A stretch of 32,129 nt of DNA from the NCBI GenBank assembly GCA_947626005.1, contig CANQQM010000013.1:1-32129 (forward strand), in the 5' to 3' direction. A program made the translations under genes and the position numbers. The notes below the pieces were generated by a model. The model was not told the origin of the DNA, made no database searches, and saw only the letters and a list, made by a program, of their open reading frames with translations. Source of the DNA: an uncultured Clostridia bacterium. GTDB taxonomy: Bacteria > Bacillota > Clostridia > Christensenellales > Borkfalkiaceae. Positions 7,088 through 15,460 of this stretch are shown one piece after another (positions within the stretch are counted from its first letter, which is position 1; each line of letters begins with the position of its first letter).

Positions 7088-8910
7088 CACAGTTCCCCCT
7101 TTCCGTACGAAGAGTCGTCGAGCTGACCGTCGCTCGTCTGCAATTTCCAGACGGAGGCGAACGCCCCGCCGAGCGCGATGAGCTCCTCCGCCGTCCCCCT
7201 TTCGACGATCTCTCCGTCGCGGAGGTAGATAATTTCGTCGCAGTCCATGACGGAAGAGACGCGGTGCGCCGCGATGAGGAGGGTCTTTTCGGGGCATTCC
7301 TTCAAAAGAGCGGAGAGCACCCGCTTCTCCGTCGCCATGTCGAGCGCCGAGGAGGCGTCGTCGAGGACGAGGACGGGGGCGCCCTTTATGAGCGCACGGG
7401 CGATGGAGACCCGCTGCTTCTGCCCGCCCGAGAGCCCGACCCCCCTCTCGCCGACGACGGTCATATACCCTTCGTCGAGCTTTTCGATGAAGCGCGCCGC
7501 CTGCGCCGTCTCGGCGGCGGCGTACACTTCCTCCTCCGTGCACTCCTCCGGCCGTGCGAAGGCGATGTTCGCGTCGACCGTGTTCGAGAAGAGAAAGACG
7601 TCCTGAAAGACGTAGGAAAATTCCGAACGCACTGCCTCGAGGGGATATTCCCGCACGGGGCGGCCGTCGAGAGTGATCTCCCCCGCCGTCACGTCGAAGA
7701 TGCGGGAGAGGGATTTGAGGAGGGCGGATTTTCCGCTTCCCGTCCCCCCCATCACGCCGAGCTTCTTCCCGTAGGGAAGGTCGAGGTCGATGTTTTTGAG
7801 GACCTGTTTCTCCCCGATGGTGAGGGAGACGTTTTCAAGTCGGATATGCGGCTCCTCGGAGGCGACGAGCGCGGAGGGCGCGTCGGGCACGGCGCTCTCT
7901 TCGGTGAGGAACTTTTTGAGCCGCCCGCCCGAGACGAGCTGGTTCTGCATCATGAAGCAGCTTCTCGAGATCTGCGTGATGTGCGAAATGATCTTGGTGA
8001 CGTACGTCGTCGCGGCGGTGAGGGAGCCGATGAAGATGTTCCCCGAGAGGACGAGGAGGATGGCGACGATGACCGTCCCCACATACCCCGCCTGTTGGAA
8101 GCCCATGAAGATGCTGTCGTACTTGGCGGTGAGGCGGACCTGACGGACGCTGAGGTCGTACACGGCGCGGTTGCAGCGGTCGAATTTTCCGATCTCCTCC
8201 CCTTCCGCCGAGAAGGAACGCACGATGCGCACGGCGTCGATGTTCTCCTGTACGTCGAGGTTGATCGCCGAATACCCCTCCCGTATGGCGCGGAAGAGCT
8301 TGCGGGACTTCGAAAGATAGCTTATGAGGGTGACGGCGAAGAAGGGCGCGATCGCAAGGGGAAGGATGAGGAGGAAGGCGTTCATCGACGCGAGCACGGC
8401 GACGGAGATCCCGAGGACGAGCACGGAGTCGAAGAGGTTCATGAGGATGCGCGAATACATCTCCTTGAAGATGATGGTATCGCGGTTCATCGTCGTTAAA
8501 AGTTCCCCCATGTTGTAGCGGGAGACGGTCTCCCCGTCGAGCTCGAGGAGTTTTTTATACGTCTCCTCGCGGAGGGTGCATTCCATCCGAAGGCCGCACC
8601 ACTGGAAGGTGACGTTCTTGGAGTAGAGGAAGAGGATGCGCGTCAAAAAGAGGGCGGCAAAGACGACGGAGAGGGAGAGGAAGAGCTTCCACGTCCCCGG
8701 GGCGCCGTATGCGCCCGAAAAGAGAAAGGAAAAGAGCCCCCCTTCCGGTGCGGAAGCGGGATCGTAGGCGATGACGTAGTCGATGAAGCCCGCGCTCACC
8801 AGCGGGATCGCGAGATCGCATAAGATCGCGACGAGGCTGAAGAGCTTCGCGAGCACGGAGAGCGGGATGTACCGCTTCCAATAATGCAGACCGAAACGAA
8901 AGACTGACAT
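7087..8910 (-). CDS. ABC exporter half-transporter, subunit with degenerate Walker B
   Basis: The 607-residue partner has the same layout: membrane domain about 15-320, Walker A GGTGSGKS (388-395), Q436, canonical signature LSGGQKQR (493-500), and Walker B VLVLDDASS with Asp at position 518 where the catalytic Glu is expected. The pair therefore shows the standard heterodimer pattern. One ATP site combines this subunit's Asp with the partner's imperfect signature and is probably degenerate; the other site is canonical. The start at 8910 was chosen because GGAAAG lies 5 nt upstream and the membrane domain begins directly; an in-frame ATG 14 codons upstream has no ribosome site. It is the first gene of the exporter operon. 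Confidence 0.88.
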   Translation of the reverse strand: MSVFRFGLHYWKRYIPLSVLAKLFSLVAILCDLAIPLVSAGFIDYVIAYDPASAPEGGLFSFLFSGAYGAPGTWKLFLSLSVVFAALFLTRILFLYSKNVTFQWCGLRMECTLREETYKKLLELDGETVSRYNMGELLTTMNRDTIIFKEMYSRILMNLFDSVLVLGISVAVLASMNAFLLILPLAIAPFFAVTLISYLSKSRKLFRAIREGYSAINLDVQENIDAVRIVRSFSAEGEEIGKFDRCNRAVYDLSVRQVRLTAKYDSIFMGFQQAGYVGTVIVAILLVLSGNIFIGSLTAATTYVTKIISHITQISRSCFMMQNQLVSGGRLKKFLTEESAVPDAPSALVASEEPHIRLENVSLTIGEKQVLKNIDLDLPYGKKLGVMGGTGSGKSALLKSLSRIFDVTAGEITLDGRPVREYPLEAVRSEFSYVFQDVFLFSNTVDANIAFARPEECTEEEVYAAAETAQAARFIEKLDEGYMTVVGERGVGLSGGQKQRVSIARALIKGAPVLVLDDASSALDMATEKRVLSALLKECPEKTLLIAAHRVSSVMDCDEIIYLRDGEIVERGTAEELIALGGAFASVWKLQTSDGQLDDSSYGKGEL

Positions 8911-8923
8911 AAAAACTTTCCAT

Positions 8924-8952
8924 ATTATATCATGTTTTTTGCCCGCATACAA
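8924..8952 (-). promoter_or_regulatory. Possible promoter for the exporter operon
   Basis: A consensus TATAAT (8929-8924) is preceded at 17 nt by TTGTAT (8952-8947). Transcription would begin only about 7 nt before the start codon, placing the Shine-Dalgarno at the extreme 5' end. Either the leader is very short or this is not the main promoter. Confidence 0.35.
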
Positions 8953-9021
8953 ACGTTTTGAGCGCGTCGCCGCAAATTTTCATCCCCTTTTTGCTTTTTT
9001 CGGACTTTGCGCGGAAAACGC

Positions 9022-9050
9022 TTGCAATTTTCCCGCGTTTGGGATATACT
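9022..9050 (+). promoter_or_regulatory. Promoter of the SRP RNA gene
   Basis: TTGCAA (9022-9027) and TATACT (9045-9050) are 17 nt apart. The expected start, 9057-9058, coincides with the 5' end of the terminal helix of the RNA. Confidence 0.75.
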
Positions 9051-9057
9051 TATTTTG

Positions 9058-9322
9058 CTGTGATAGGCGGGGAGTCAGCGGTGCCCTGTATCTGCAATCC
9101 GCTATAGCAGAGCCGAACGCTTTTCTCGGTGCGCGCCATGGGAGGCTGCGCGCGATAAGGGCTGTCGATCGCAAGGTCTCATGCAACGTATGCCCGCGAA
9201 CCGTGTCAGGGTAGGGATACAGCAGCACTAAACGGTGCCATGCGTGTGCCATGAGGAAGCTTTGCGGGAGGTACCTGTCGCGTTCCCGCTTCGGTGGAGC
9301 GCAACAAAAAAAGCCCTCACAG
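9058..9322 (+). ncRNA. ffs: Signal recognition particle RNA, large Gram-positive type with Alu domain
   Basis: The apical S-domain hairpin is present at about 9206-9229. It consists of GTCAGG, then GTA-GGGA-TAC (a 3-bp stem with a GNRA-type GGGA tetraloop), then AGCAGC, equivalent to the 4.5S RNA motif GUCAGG-UCC-GGAA-GGA-AGCAGC. This is followed by ACGGT, pairing with ACCGT before it, and by GCGTGTGCC as in 4.5S RNA. The 5' part carries an Alu-like region with TCTGC/GCAGA closing a loop. CTGTGA at 9058-9063 pairs with TCACAG at 9317-9322, closing a molecule of about 265 nt. That size fits the large SRP RNA of Bacilli and Clostridia. It guides Ffh-dependent targeting of membrane proteins. The ends are inferred from promoter and pairing and may be off by several bases. 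Confidence 0.9.
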
Positions 9323-9336
9323 TTTTCGGAAAACAC

Positions 9337-9366
9337 AGCGCCGCCGCGAATGTTCGCGGCGGCGCT
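9337..9366. terminator. Terminator between SRP RNA and the M18 peptidase gene
   Basis: AGCGCCGCCGCGAA and its perfect complement form a 14-bp stem with a 2-nt centre. It is followed on the plus strand by a T-rich run (CTTCTTGTGCTTTCTTTT). It lies 17 nt beyond the minus-strand peptidase stop codon, so it probably serves both genes. Confidence 0.75.
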
Positions 9367-9382
9367 CTTCTTGTGCTTTCTT

Positions 9383-10783
9383 TTACTTCATGAAGGCAAG
9401 GAAGGCCTTGTAGTTGCTATAGAGGTCGGCCTTGGAGACGACTTCCCACGGGGCGTGCATGGAGATGACGGGCACGCCGAGGTCCACCGTGTCGATGTTG
9501 AGCTCCGCGACGAACTTTGCGACCGTCCCGCCGCCGCCGACGTCCACCTTCCCGAGCTCCGCCGTCTGCCAGACGACGTTCCCCTCGGCAAACATCTTGC
9601 GGACCTCGCCGACGAACTCGGCGTTGGCGTCGTTCGAGCCGCTCTTTCCCCTTGCGCCCGTGAACTTGCACATGGCCGTCCCGCAGGAGAGCATCGCGGA
9701 GTTCATCTTCTCGTACACCCCCGCAAAGTTGGGGTCGTACGCCGCCGTCACGTCCGAAGAGAGGCACTTGGAGGCGAAACGGACTTTGCGGAAGTTGGCG
9801 CCGAGCGCCACGGCGATCTCCTCCATGAGGTCCTCGTAGACCTTACAGCGGATGCCCGTCGTCCCTTCGCTGCCGATCTCCTCCTTGTCGACGAGCATCG
9901 CAAGCACGGTGTGCTCGGTCTCGTTTTCGAGGACCGCGGTGAGCGCGGGATAGGCGCAGACCCTGTCGTCGTGTCCGTATGCCCCGATGAGGGCGCGGTC
10001 GAAGCCGACGTCGCGGGCACGGAAGGCGGGCACGGCGGAGAGCTCCGCCGAGAGGAAGTCCTCCTCCTCGATGCCGTACGTCTTGTTGAGAATGGAGAGA
10101 ACGCTGAGTTTGATCTTGTCCGAGACCTCCTCGTCCGCATAGGGAAGCCCGCCGACGACGACGTTGAGCTGTTCGCCGTCGATGATGCCGCTCGCCTTCC
10201 CGCTCATCTGGTCGCCGCCGAGGTGGGGAAGAAGGTCGTTGATGTAGAACACGGGGTCCTTGGCGTCCTCGCCGACGCGGATCTTGCGCTTGGTGCCGTC
10301 CTTCAAGACGACGACGCCGTGGAGGGCAAGCGGAATGGCCGTCCACTGGTACTTCTTGATCCCGCCGTAGTAGTGCGTCTTGAAAAACGCCATGCCGCCG
10401 TCCTCGTACAGCGGATTCTGCTTGATGTCGATGCGGGGCGCGTCGATGTGCGAAGCGATAAGGCGGAAGCCGTCCTCCTCGAGGTTTTTGCTCCCCACGC
10501 GGAACACGACGACCGACTTGCCGCGGTTCACGAAGTACTTCTTATCCCCCGCCTTCAAGGGATCGCCGAAGCGGTATTCGGTAAAGCCCGCTTTCTCGGC
10601 GGCGGCGACGGCGAATTCGCACGCCTCGCGCTCGGTCTTGGCGGCGTCGAGGAAGGCCTTATACCCCTCCGCGTAGTCGAAGATCGCCTTGCGCTCCGCC
10701 TTATCCGCCCTTTCGAAATAGTTGATCTTCCGGTAGGAGAGCGTCTTTTGAAGCTCCTGCCCCTTACTCTTTTTTTCGGACAT
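9383..10783 (-). CDS. M18-family aspartyl-type aminopeptidase
   Basis: The 466-residue protein is a peptidase-family-M18 zinc aminopeptidase (yeast aminopeptidase I / DNPEP relatives). These are cytosolic and release N-terminal residues, often acidic ones, from peptides. Metal and catalytic residues are visible: H112 and D114 in ASHIDAPR, D272 in GAYGHDDRV, E301-E302 in DKEEIGSEG, and H443 in SMHAPWE. Length matches bacterial members. The start at 10783 has GGGAGG 5 nt upstream; an in-frame ATG 19 codons earlier lies within the promoter and is rejected. The gene has its own promoter and is probably monocistronic, ending at the hairpin shared with the SRP RNA gene. Confidence 0.92.
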   Translation of the reverse strand: MSEKKSKGQELQKTLSYRKINYFERADKAERKAIFDYAEGYKAFLDAAKTEREACEFAVAAAEKAGFTEYRFGDPLKAGDKKYFVNRGKSVVVFRVGSKNLEEDGFRLIASHIDAPRIDIKQNPLYEDGGMAFFKTHYYGGIKKYQWTAIPLALHGVVVLKDGTKRKIRVGEDAKDPVFYINDLLPHLGGDQMSGKASGIIDGEQLNVVVGGLPYADEEVSDKIKLSVLSILNKTYGIEEEDFLSAELSAVPAFRARDVGFDRALIGAYGHDDRVCAYPALTAVLENETEHTVLAMLVDKEEIGSEGTTGIRCKVYEDLMEEIAVALGANFRKVRFASKCLSSDVTAAYDPNFAGVYEKMNSAMLSCGTAMCKFTGARGKSGSNDANAEFVGEVRKMFAEGNVVWQTAELGKVDVGGGGTVAKFVAELNIDTVDLGVPVISMHAPWEVVSKADLYSNYKAFLAFMK

Positions 10784-10811
10784 ACGTCCCTCCCGTTTTT
10801 GATTTTTCTGT

Positions 10812-10840
10812 ATTATAGCACGCCCGAGGGCAAAATGCAA
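10812..10840 (-). promoter_or_regulatory. Promoter for the M18 peptidase gene
   Basis: On the minus strand TTGCAT (10840-10835), a 17-nt spacer and an extended -10 TGC-TATAAT (hexamer 10817-10812) precede the gene by about 30 nt. Confidence 0.7.
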
Positions 10841-10855
10841 GGAATTTGCCCCGCC

Positions 10856-12091
10856 CTAACGGGCGTTTTCCCTTGCCGTTGCAAGCATGAGTTTGATGCG
10901 GTTTTCCTGATTGACGCGCGTCGCCGACGGGTCGTAGTCGACGGGCACGATGTTCGCCGCGGGAAAGAGCTGTTTTACGACCCGCACCGCCCCCTTCCCC
11001 GCGATGTGGTTGGGAAGGCAGCCGAAGGGCTGGGCGCAGACGATGTTGCCCGTTCCCGTCTCGGCAAGCGCCGCCATCTCGGCGGGAATGAGCCACCCCT
11101 CCCCCATCTTCACCCCCTGATGGATGACGCGGTCCGCCAAGCGGCGGAGGTGTTCGAATTCGTGCTGGGGTTCGAATCTCCCCTGTTCTTTCGTGAGGCG
11201 GATGACCGTGCGCTGGCGGCGGAGAAGATAGCGGTAGACGATTCGGAAAAGGGGGGTCGCCGCCGTCCTCCTCCCGTAGAACTTGGCGTCGTTGAGGTTG
11301 TTGACGAGGCAGTAGAGGAGGAAGTCCATGAGGGCGGGCACGACGGGCTCGCACCCTTCGCCGAGGAGGAACTCCTCGAGGTGGGAATTGCCGAGCGGCG
11401 AATACTTCACATAGATCTCCCCGACGATGCCGACGCGGATCTTCTTCTCCCCCGTGACGGGAACGGCGGCAAAGGCGTCGAGGACGAACTTCGTCCACTT
11501 TTTGAGCTGCTTGAAGGAACCCGATGCAAGCGCCCCTTTTAAGGCCTCCATGACGGTTTTTCGCGCCCGTTCCGCCCCGCCCGCTTCCCTTTCGTAGGGA
11601 CGGGTCTGGTTGAAACAGCTCATCACGAGGTCGCCGTAAAAGACGGCGTAGGCAAGTTTTTTAAGCCCCCTGAGGGAGAGCTTGACGCCGTTCTCCTTTT
11701 CGAGGCCCGCAAAGTTCAGAGAGAGCACGGGCACTTGCGGGAATTCGGCGCGGAGCGCCTTGCGGATGAGGGGAACATAGTTGCTTGCGCGGCATCCGCC
11801 CCCCGACTGGGTGATGAGGACGGCCGTGCGACTGACGTCGTACTTTCCGCTCTTGAGAGCGTCGAGGAACTGGCCGATGATGCAGAGGGCGGGAAAACAG
11901 GTGTCGTTATGGACGTGTTTCAGACCCTCGTCGATGACCTGCCGGCCCTCGTTTTTGAGTACCTGTATGCGGTATCCCTCCCCCGCAAGGACGACGGTGA
12001 GGAGTTCGAAATGCCACGGGAGCATGTCGGGGACGAGGACGGTATAGGTGCGTTTTTTCTCTTCGCCGAAGGCGGAATGCGGCTGTTTCAT
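10856..12091 (-). CDS. 2-hydroxyacyl-CoA dehydratase-like protein, separate C-terminal part of an activase-dehydratase system
   Basis: The 411-residue protein resembles the C-terminal portion of the very large (about 1,400-residue) clostridial proteins that join HgdC/BadF-type activase domains to HgdB-like segments. C65 and C70 (NDTCFPALC) and C100 (GGGCRASNY) are likely Fe-S ligands, as in the dehydratase component. Its ATG overlaps the activase stop codon by 4 nt (ATGA). A strong GGGAGGAG site lies inside the end of that gene, so both are translated as separate but coupled chains. The enzyme class performs ATP-driven radical chemistry on acyl-CoAs, but members of this branch have no established substrate that I can name. 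No acyl-CoA genes lie nearby. Confidence 0.75.
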   Translation of the reverse strand: MKQPHSAFGEEKKRTYTVLVPDMLPWHFELLTVVLAGEGYRIQVLKNEGRQVIDEGLKHVHNDTCFPALCIIGQFLDALKSGKYDVSRTAVLITQSGGGCRASNYVPLIRKALRAEFPQVPVLSLNFAGLEKENGVKLSLRGLKKLAYAVFYGDLVMSCFNQTRPYEREAGGAERARKTVMEALKGALASGSFKQLKKWTKFVLDAFAAVPVTGEKKIRVGIVGEIYVKYSPLGNSHLEEFLLGEGCEPVVPALMDFLLYCLVNNLNDAKFYGRRTAATPLFRIVYRYLLRRQRTVIRLTKEQGRFEPQHEFEHLRRLADRVIHQGVKMGEGWLIPAEMAALAETGTGNIVCAQPFGCLPNHIAGKGAVRVVKQLFPAANIVPVDYDPSATRVNQENRIKLMLATARENAR

Positions 12092-15024
12092 CTCTCCTCC
12101 CTTTGCAGTTCTTCGACGGCGGCAAGCATGGAGCGAAGGCGGATCTTGACGACGCCGAGGTTATTGATCTCGTCGATCTTGATCTGCGTGTAGAGCTTCC
12201 CGCGGCTTTCGAGGATGGCGCGCACTTCGTCCGTCGTAATGGCGTCGATCCCGCAGCCGAAGGAGACGAGCTGCACGAGGTTTGCCTCCTTGTGGCGGGT
12301 GCAATACTCCGCCGCCCGATAGAGACGGGCATGGTAGGTCCACTGGTTGAGCACGTTGACGCGGACGGGGTTGCCCTCCTCGAACACGGCGTCCTCCGAG
12401 AGGACGGCAAGCCCGAGGGAGGTGAGAAGTTTATCGATCCCGTGGTTGATCTCGGGGTCTGCGTGGTAGGGCCGCCCCGCAAGCACGACGACGCGCTGCC
12501 CCCGCTTTTCCGCTTCGCAGATGACCCTTCTCCCCTCCGCGACAACCTCTTCGTGGAAGCGCTCCATGCGCGCAACGCCCGCACGGTAGGCCCTCAGAAT
12601 GCGCCTCGAAGAGAGACGGTAGCGGGAAAGCGCCCTCTTTAGGGCTCGCACCGTCGCCCGCTCCTCGTTGGGGTCGAGGTAGGGCATGATGAGGTTTTCG
12701 GACCCCAGTCTCTCATTATTCGCCTTGAGAAGCTCGGGATAGTAGGCGACGACGGGACAGTTGTAGTGGTTGACGCTGTCGTGTTCGTCGAAGTTGTAGC
12801 TCTCGCAGGGGTAGAAGATGAAATCGACCCCCTTGTCGAGCAGCGATTCGATATGCCCATGGATGAGTTTTGCGGGGTAGCAGGCGGTGTCGCTCGCAAC
12901 GGTGTGCTGGCCGCGGAAGTAGAGTTCGCGCGAACTCTTTTCGGAGAGCACGACGCGGAAGCCGAGCGTCTCGAAAAACTCCGTCCAGAGGGGGAGCTGT
13001 TCGTACATGAGAAGTTGGAGCGGAAGCCCCACCGTGCCGCGTTTCCCCTCCTTATCGGCGCTCGGAAGGGAGAGGAGCTTCGCATATTTGAAGGCATAGA
13101 GGTCAAGCGGGTCGGCAGACGGCCTCTGCCCCGCTCCCCTCTCGCACTTGTTGCCCGAAATGAAGCGTCTGCCGTCGGCAAAGGTGAGGATGTTCACGCT
13201 GCAATGGGAGGTGCATCCCTTGCAATTGACCGACTTCGCGGAATAGGAGAAGTTGGAAAGCTCCGCCTCGGTGACGAGGGAGGTGATGAGCCGCTCGGCT
13301 GGGGTGTTCTCCTTGGCGTAGAGCGCCGCGCCGAACGCCCCCATGAGCCCCGCGATCGCGGGACGGACGACCTCCTTCCCCGTCTCGATCTCGAAGGAAC
13401 GGAGGACGGCGTCGTTGAGGAAGGTCCCGCCCTGCACGACGATATGGCTCCCGAGCTCCTCGGGCGTGCGGGCGCGGATGACCTTGTAGATCGCATTCTT
13501 CACGATGGAGGAAGAGAGCCCCGCAGAAATGTCCTCGACGGTCGCCCCCTCCTTCTGCGCCTGCTTGACAGAGCTGTTCATGAATACCGTACAGCGGCTT
13601 CCGAGCTCGACGGGGTGCTTCGCAAACAGCCCGAGGCGGGAGAATTCTTCGATCTCCATCCCCATCGCCTTCGCAAATGTCTGAATGAAAGAGCCGCAGC
13701 CCGACGAACATGCCTCGTTGAGCATGATGGAGTCGATCGCACGGTTCTTCACCTTGAAGCACTTGATGTCCTGCCCGCCGATGTCGATGATGAAGTCGAC
13801 TTCGGGATTGAAATGAAGGGCCGCCTTGAAGTGCGCCATCGTCTCCACGATGCCGAAGTCGAATTTGAGCGCGGCGCGGAGCATGTCCTCACCGTATCCC
13901 GTCACGCACGCCCCGCGGATCGCGATGCGTCCGCCCGAAAGCGCATAGATCTCCCGAAGACGGGAGGCGACGATCTCGAGCGGCTGGCCGTTGTTCGTCT
14001 GATAGTGCGAGTAGAGGATCTTGTCGTCGGGGGTGATGAGCATGAGCTTGGTCGTCGTCGAACCCGAATCCACCCCGAGATAGGCGTCGCCCTCGTAGCG
14101 GTAGATGTTCTCGAATTCGAGGTCGCTCCGCATGTGCCTCGTCACGAAGGCGTTGTATTCCTCCCGCGAGGAAAAGAGCGGTTTCGTGACGGTGAGGGTG
14201 CCCGAATCGTCGACCGAAGCGATCTTTTCCACGATCTCGTCGAGGGTGCTCTCCTTCGAACTCTTCGCATGCATCGCCGCCCCGAGCGCCATGAAACAGG
14301 GGGCGTTCTCGGGGAATACGGCATGCGCATCGTCGAGACGCAAGGTCTCTTTGAAGGCGGCACGGAGCCCTTTGAGGAAGTAGAGCGGCCCGCCGAGGAA
14401 GAGCACCTTCCCCTTGATCCGCCGCCCCTGCGCAAGACCCGAGACCGTCTGATCGACGACGGCACGGAAGATGGAGGCGGCTATATCGCTCTTTTTCGCC
14501 CCTTGGTTGAGGAGGGGCTGGATGTCCGACTTCGCAAACACGCCGCAGCGTGAGGCGATCGGGTAAACCTTCTCCGCCTGCAGGGAGAGCGCGTCCATCT
14601 CCTCGACCGTAAGATCGAGAAGGGTCGCCATCTGGTCGATGAAGGCGCCCGTGCCTCCCGCACAGCTTCCGTTCATGCGCTGCTCCGTTCCGCCCGTCAC
14701 GAAGATGATCTTCGCGTCCTCGCCGCCGAGCTCGACCGCAACGTCGACGTCGGGATAGAAACGGCGGATCGCCCCGAACGCAGACTGGACCTCCTGCACA
14801 AAGGGAAGCCCTCCCCGCTCGGCAAGTCCAAGCCCCGCGGAGCCCGTCACACAAGTTTTGAAGGACGAAGAAAGGGGGCGGATCTTTTCCAATTCGCCCA
14901 AAACACACTCTTTTACGCGTGAATAATGACGGACGTAGGAGGAGTACTCGATCTCCCCGCCCTCACCGATCACACACACTTTTACGGTCGTCGAACCGAC
15001 ATCGATCCCGAGAAGGTCTGCCAT
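12088..15024 (-). CDS. Tandem BadF/HgdC-type activase ATPase with DUF2229-like region
   Basis: The 978-residue protein holds two ASKHA-fold ATPase modules in tandem. The first begins LGIDVGSTTVKV (5-16), with C121 in NGSCAGGTGAFID and C160 in SRCGVF. These correspond to the cysteines that hold the bridging [4Fe-4S] cluster in HgdC. The second repeats the pattern with GVDSGSTTTKL, NEACSSGCGSFIQ and SRCTVF. The C-terminal third has a cysteine-rich stretch (CKGCTSHC) followed by a region like the DUF2229 part of activase-related proteins. Activases inject one electron at ATP cost into a dehydratase Fe-S site and are oxygen-sensitive, which points to an anaerobe. GGAGAG precedes the ATG, and a good promoter lies just upstream. 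Confidence 0.88.
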   Translation of the reverse strand: MADLLGIDVGSTTVKVCVIGEGGEIEYSSYVRHYSRVKECVLGELEKIRPLSSSFKTCVTGSAGLGLAERGGLPFVQEVQSAFGAIRRFYPDVDVAVELGGEDAKIIFVTGGTEQRMNGSCAGGTGAFIDQMATLLDLTVEEMDALSLQAEKVYPIASRCGVFAKSDIQPLLNQGAKKSDIAASIFRAVVDQTVSGLAQGRRIKGKVLFLGGPLYFLKGLRAAFKETLRLDDAHAVFPENAPCFMALGAAMHAKSSKESTLDEIVEKIASVDDSGTLTVTKPLFSSREEYNAFVTRHMRSDLEFENIYRYEGDAYLGVDSGSTTTKLMLITPDDKILYSHYQTNNGQPLEIVASRLREIYALSGGRIAIRGACVTGYGEDMLRAALKFDFGIVETMAHFKAALHFNPEVDFIIDIGGQDIKCFKVKNRAIDSIMLNEACSSGCGSFIQTFAKAMGMEIEEFSRLGLFAKHPVELGSRCTVFMNSSVKQAQKEGATVEDISAGLSSSIVKNAIYKVIRARTPEELGSHIVVQGGTFLNDAVLRSFEIETGKEVVRPAIAGLMGAFGAALYAKENTPAERLITSLVTEAELSNFSYSAKSVNCKGCTSHCSVNILTFADGRRFISGNKCERGAGQRPSADPLDLYAFKYAKLLSLPSADKEGKRGTVGLPLQLLMYEQLPLWTEFFETLGFRVVLSEKSSRELYFRGQHTVASDTACYPAKLIHGHIESLLDKGVDFIFYPCESYNFDEHDSVNHYNCPVVAYYPELLKANNERLGSENLIMPYLDPNEERATVRALKRALSRYRLSSRRILRAYRAGVARMERFHEEVVAEGRRVICEAEKRGQRVVVLAGRPYHADPEINHGIDKLLTSLGLAVLSEDAVFEEGNPVRVNVLNQWTYHARLYRAAEYCTRHKEANLVQLVSFGCGIDAITTDEVRAILESRGKLYTQIKIDEINNLGVVKIRLRSMLAAVEELQREER

Positions 15025-15054
15025 TGCCTCTCCGAAATAAGTCGCTTTTTGCCT

Positions 15055-15083
15055 ATTATAGCACGATTTCGTCGGATTGACAA
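15055..15083 (-). promoter_or_regulatory. Promoter for the activase-dehydratase operon
   Basis: TTGTCA (15083-15078; 5 of 6 consensus) stands 17 nt from an extended -10 TGC-TATAAT (hexamer 15060-15055) on the minus strand, about 30 nt before the ATG. Confidence 0.75.
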
Positions 15084-15160
15084 CATCAACTGCGTGAAAA
15101 TACTCGGAAATTTTTTCTAACGCCCCTTCCCGCGTTTGCTATAGACCGTATGCCATGTTT

Positions 15161-15460
15161 GCGGCAGGACGGTTAGAAGGACGACGGAGGACAGTTTGTA
15201 TGACTTCGGAAGGATGTGCTCAAGGGCAGCGGCGGGACGGTTTGAATGACGGCAGCGGGACGGTTCCCCCACCTCAATCGTATAGATTTTCCGATTTAAT
15301 CCCTATACGGTGTTTATAAGCGGCGCCGCTTCTCGTATTTGCGGCGGGATAGTTCGAATAACGGCGGCGGGTCGATTCCCCCACCGACCTCACGCAGATT
15401 TTCCGATTTAATCCCTATACGGTGTTTAGAAACGCCGCCGCTTCTCGTATTTGCGGCGGG
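15161..15460. repeat. Decayed tandem copies of the spoIIID 3' end, 112-bp period
   Basis: This gene-free stretch holds two clear direct copies, 15251-15362 and 15363-15460. They share AGATTTTCCGATTTAATCCC, CTATACGGTGTTTA and CGCTTCTCGTATTTGCGGCG at a constant 112-nt offset. The second copy contains the last codons of spoIIID (RRKYEKRRR and stop). The first repeats those codons outside the gene. Two further partial copies of the GCGGC(A/G)GGA(C/T)(A/G)GTT segment lie near 15161 and 15228. Divergence grows with distance from spoIIID, as expected for successive tandem duplications. Between 15084 and 15160 nothing else is seen. Confidence 0.8.

Noticed and set aside
9251-11542. Long open frame on the plus strand opposite the M18 peptidase and dehydratase genes
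   Set aside because: Its product is a low-complexity Arg/Asp/Val-rich sequence with no family resemblance, and the opposite strand encodes recognisable proteins with ribosome sites. The same applies to plus-strand frames at 12766-14553, 17504-19273, 23450-25207 and others.
15161-15460. Possible CRISPR array
   Set aside because: The repeat unit is 112 bp, tandem without spacers, and overlaps the spoIIID coding end.
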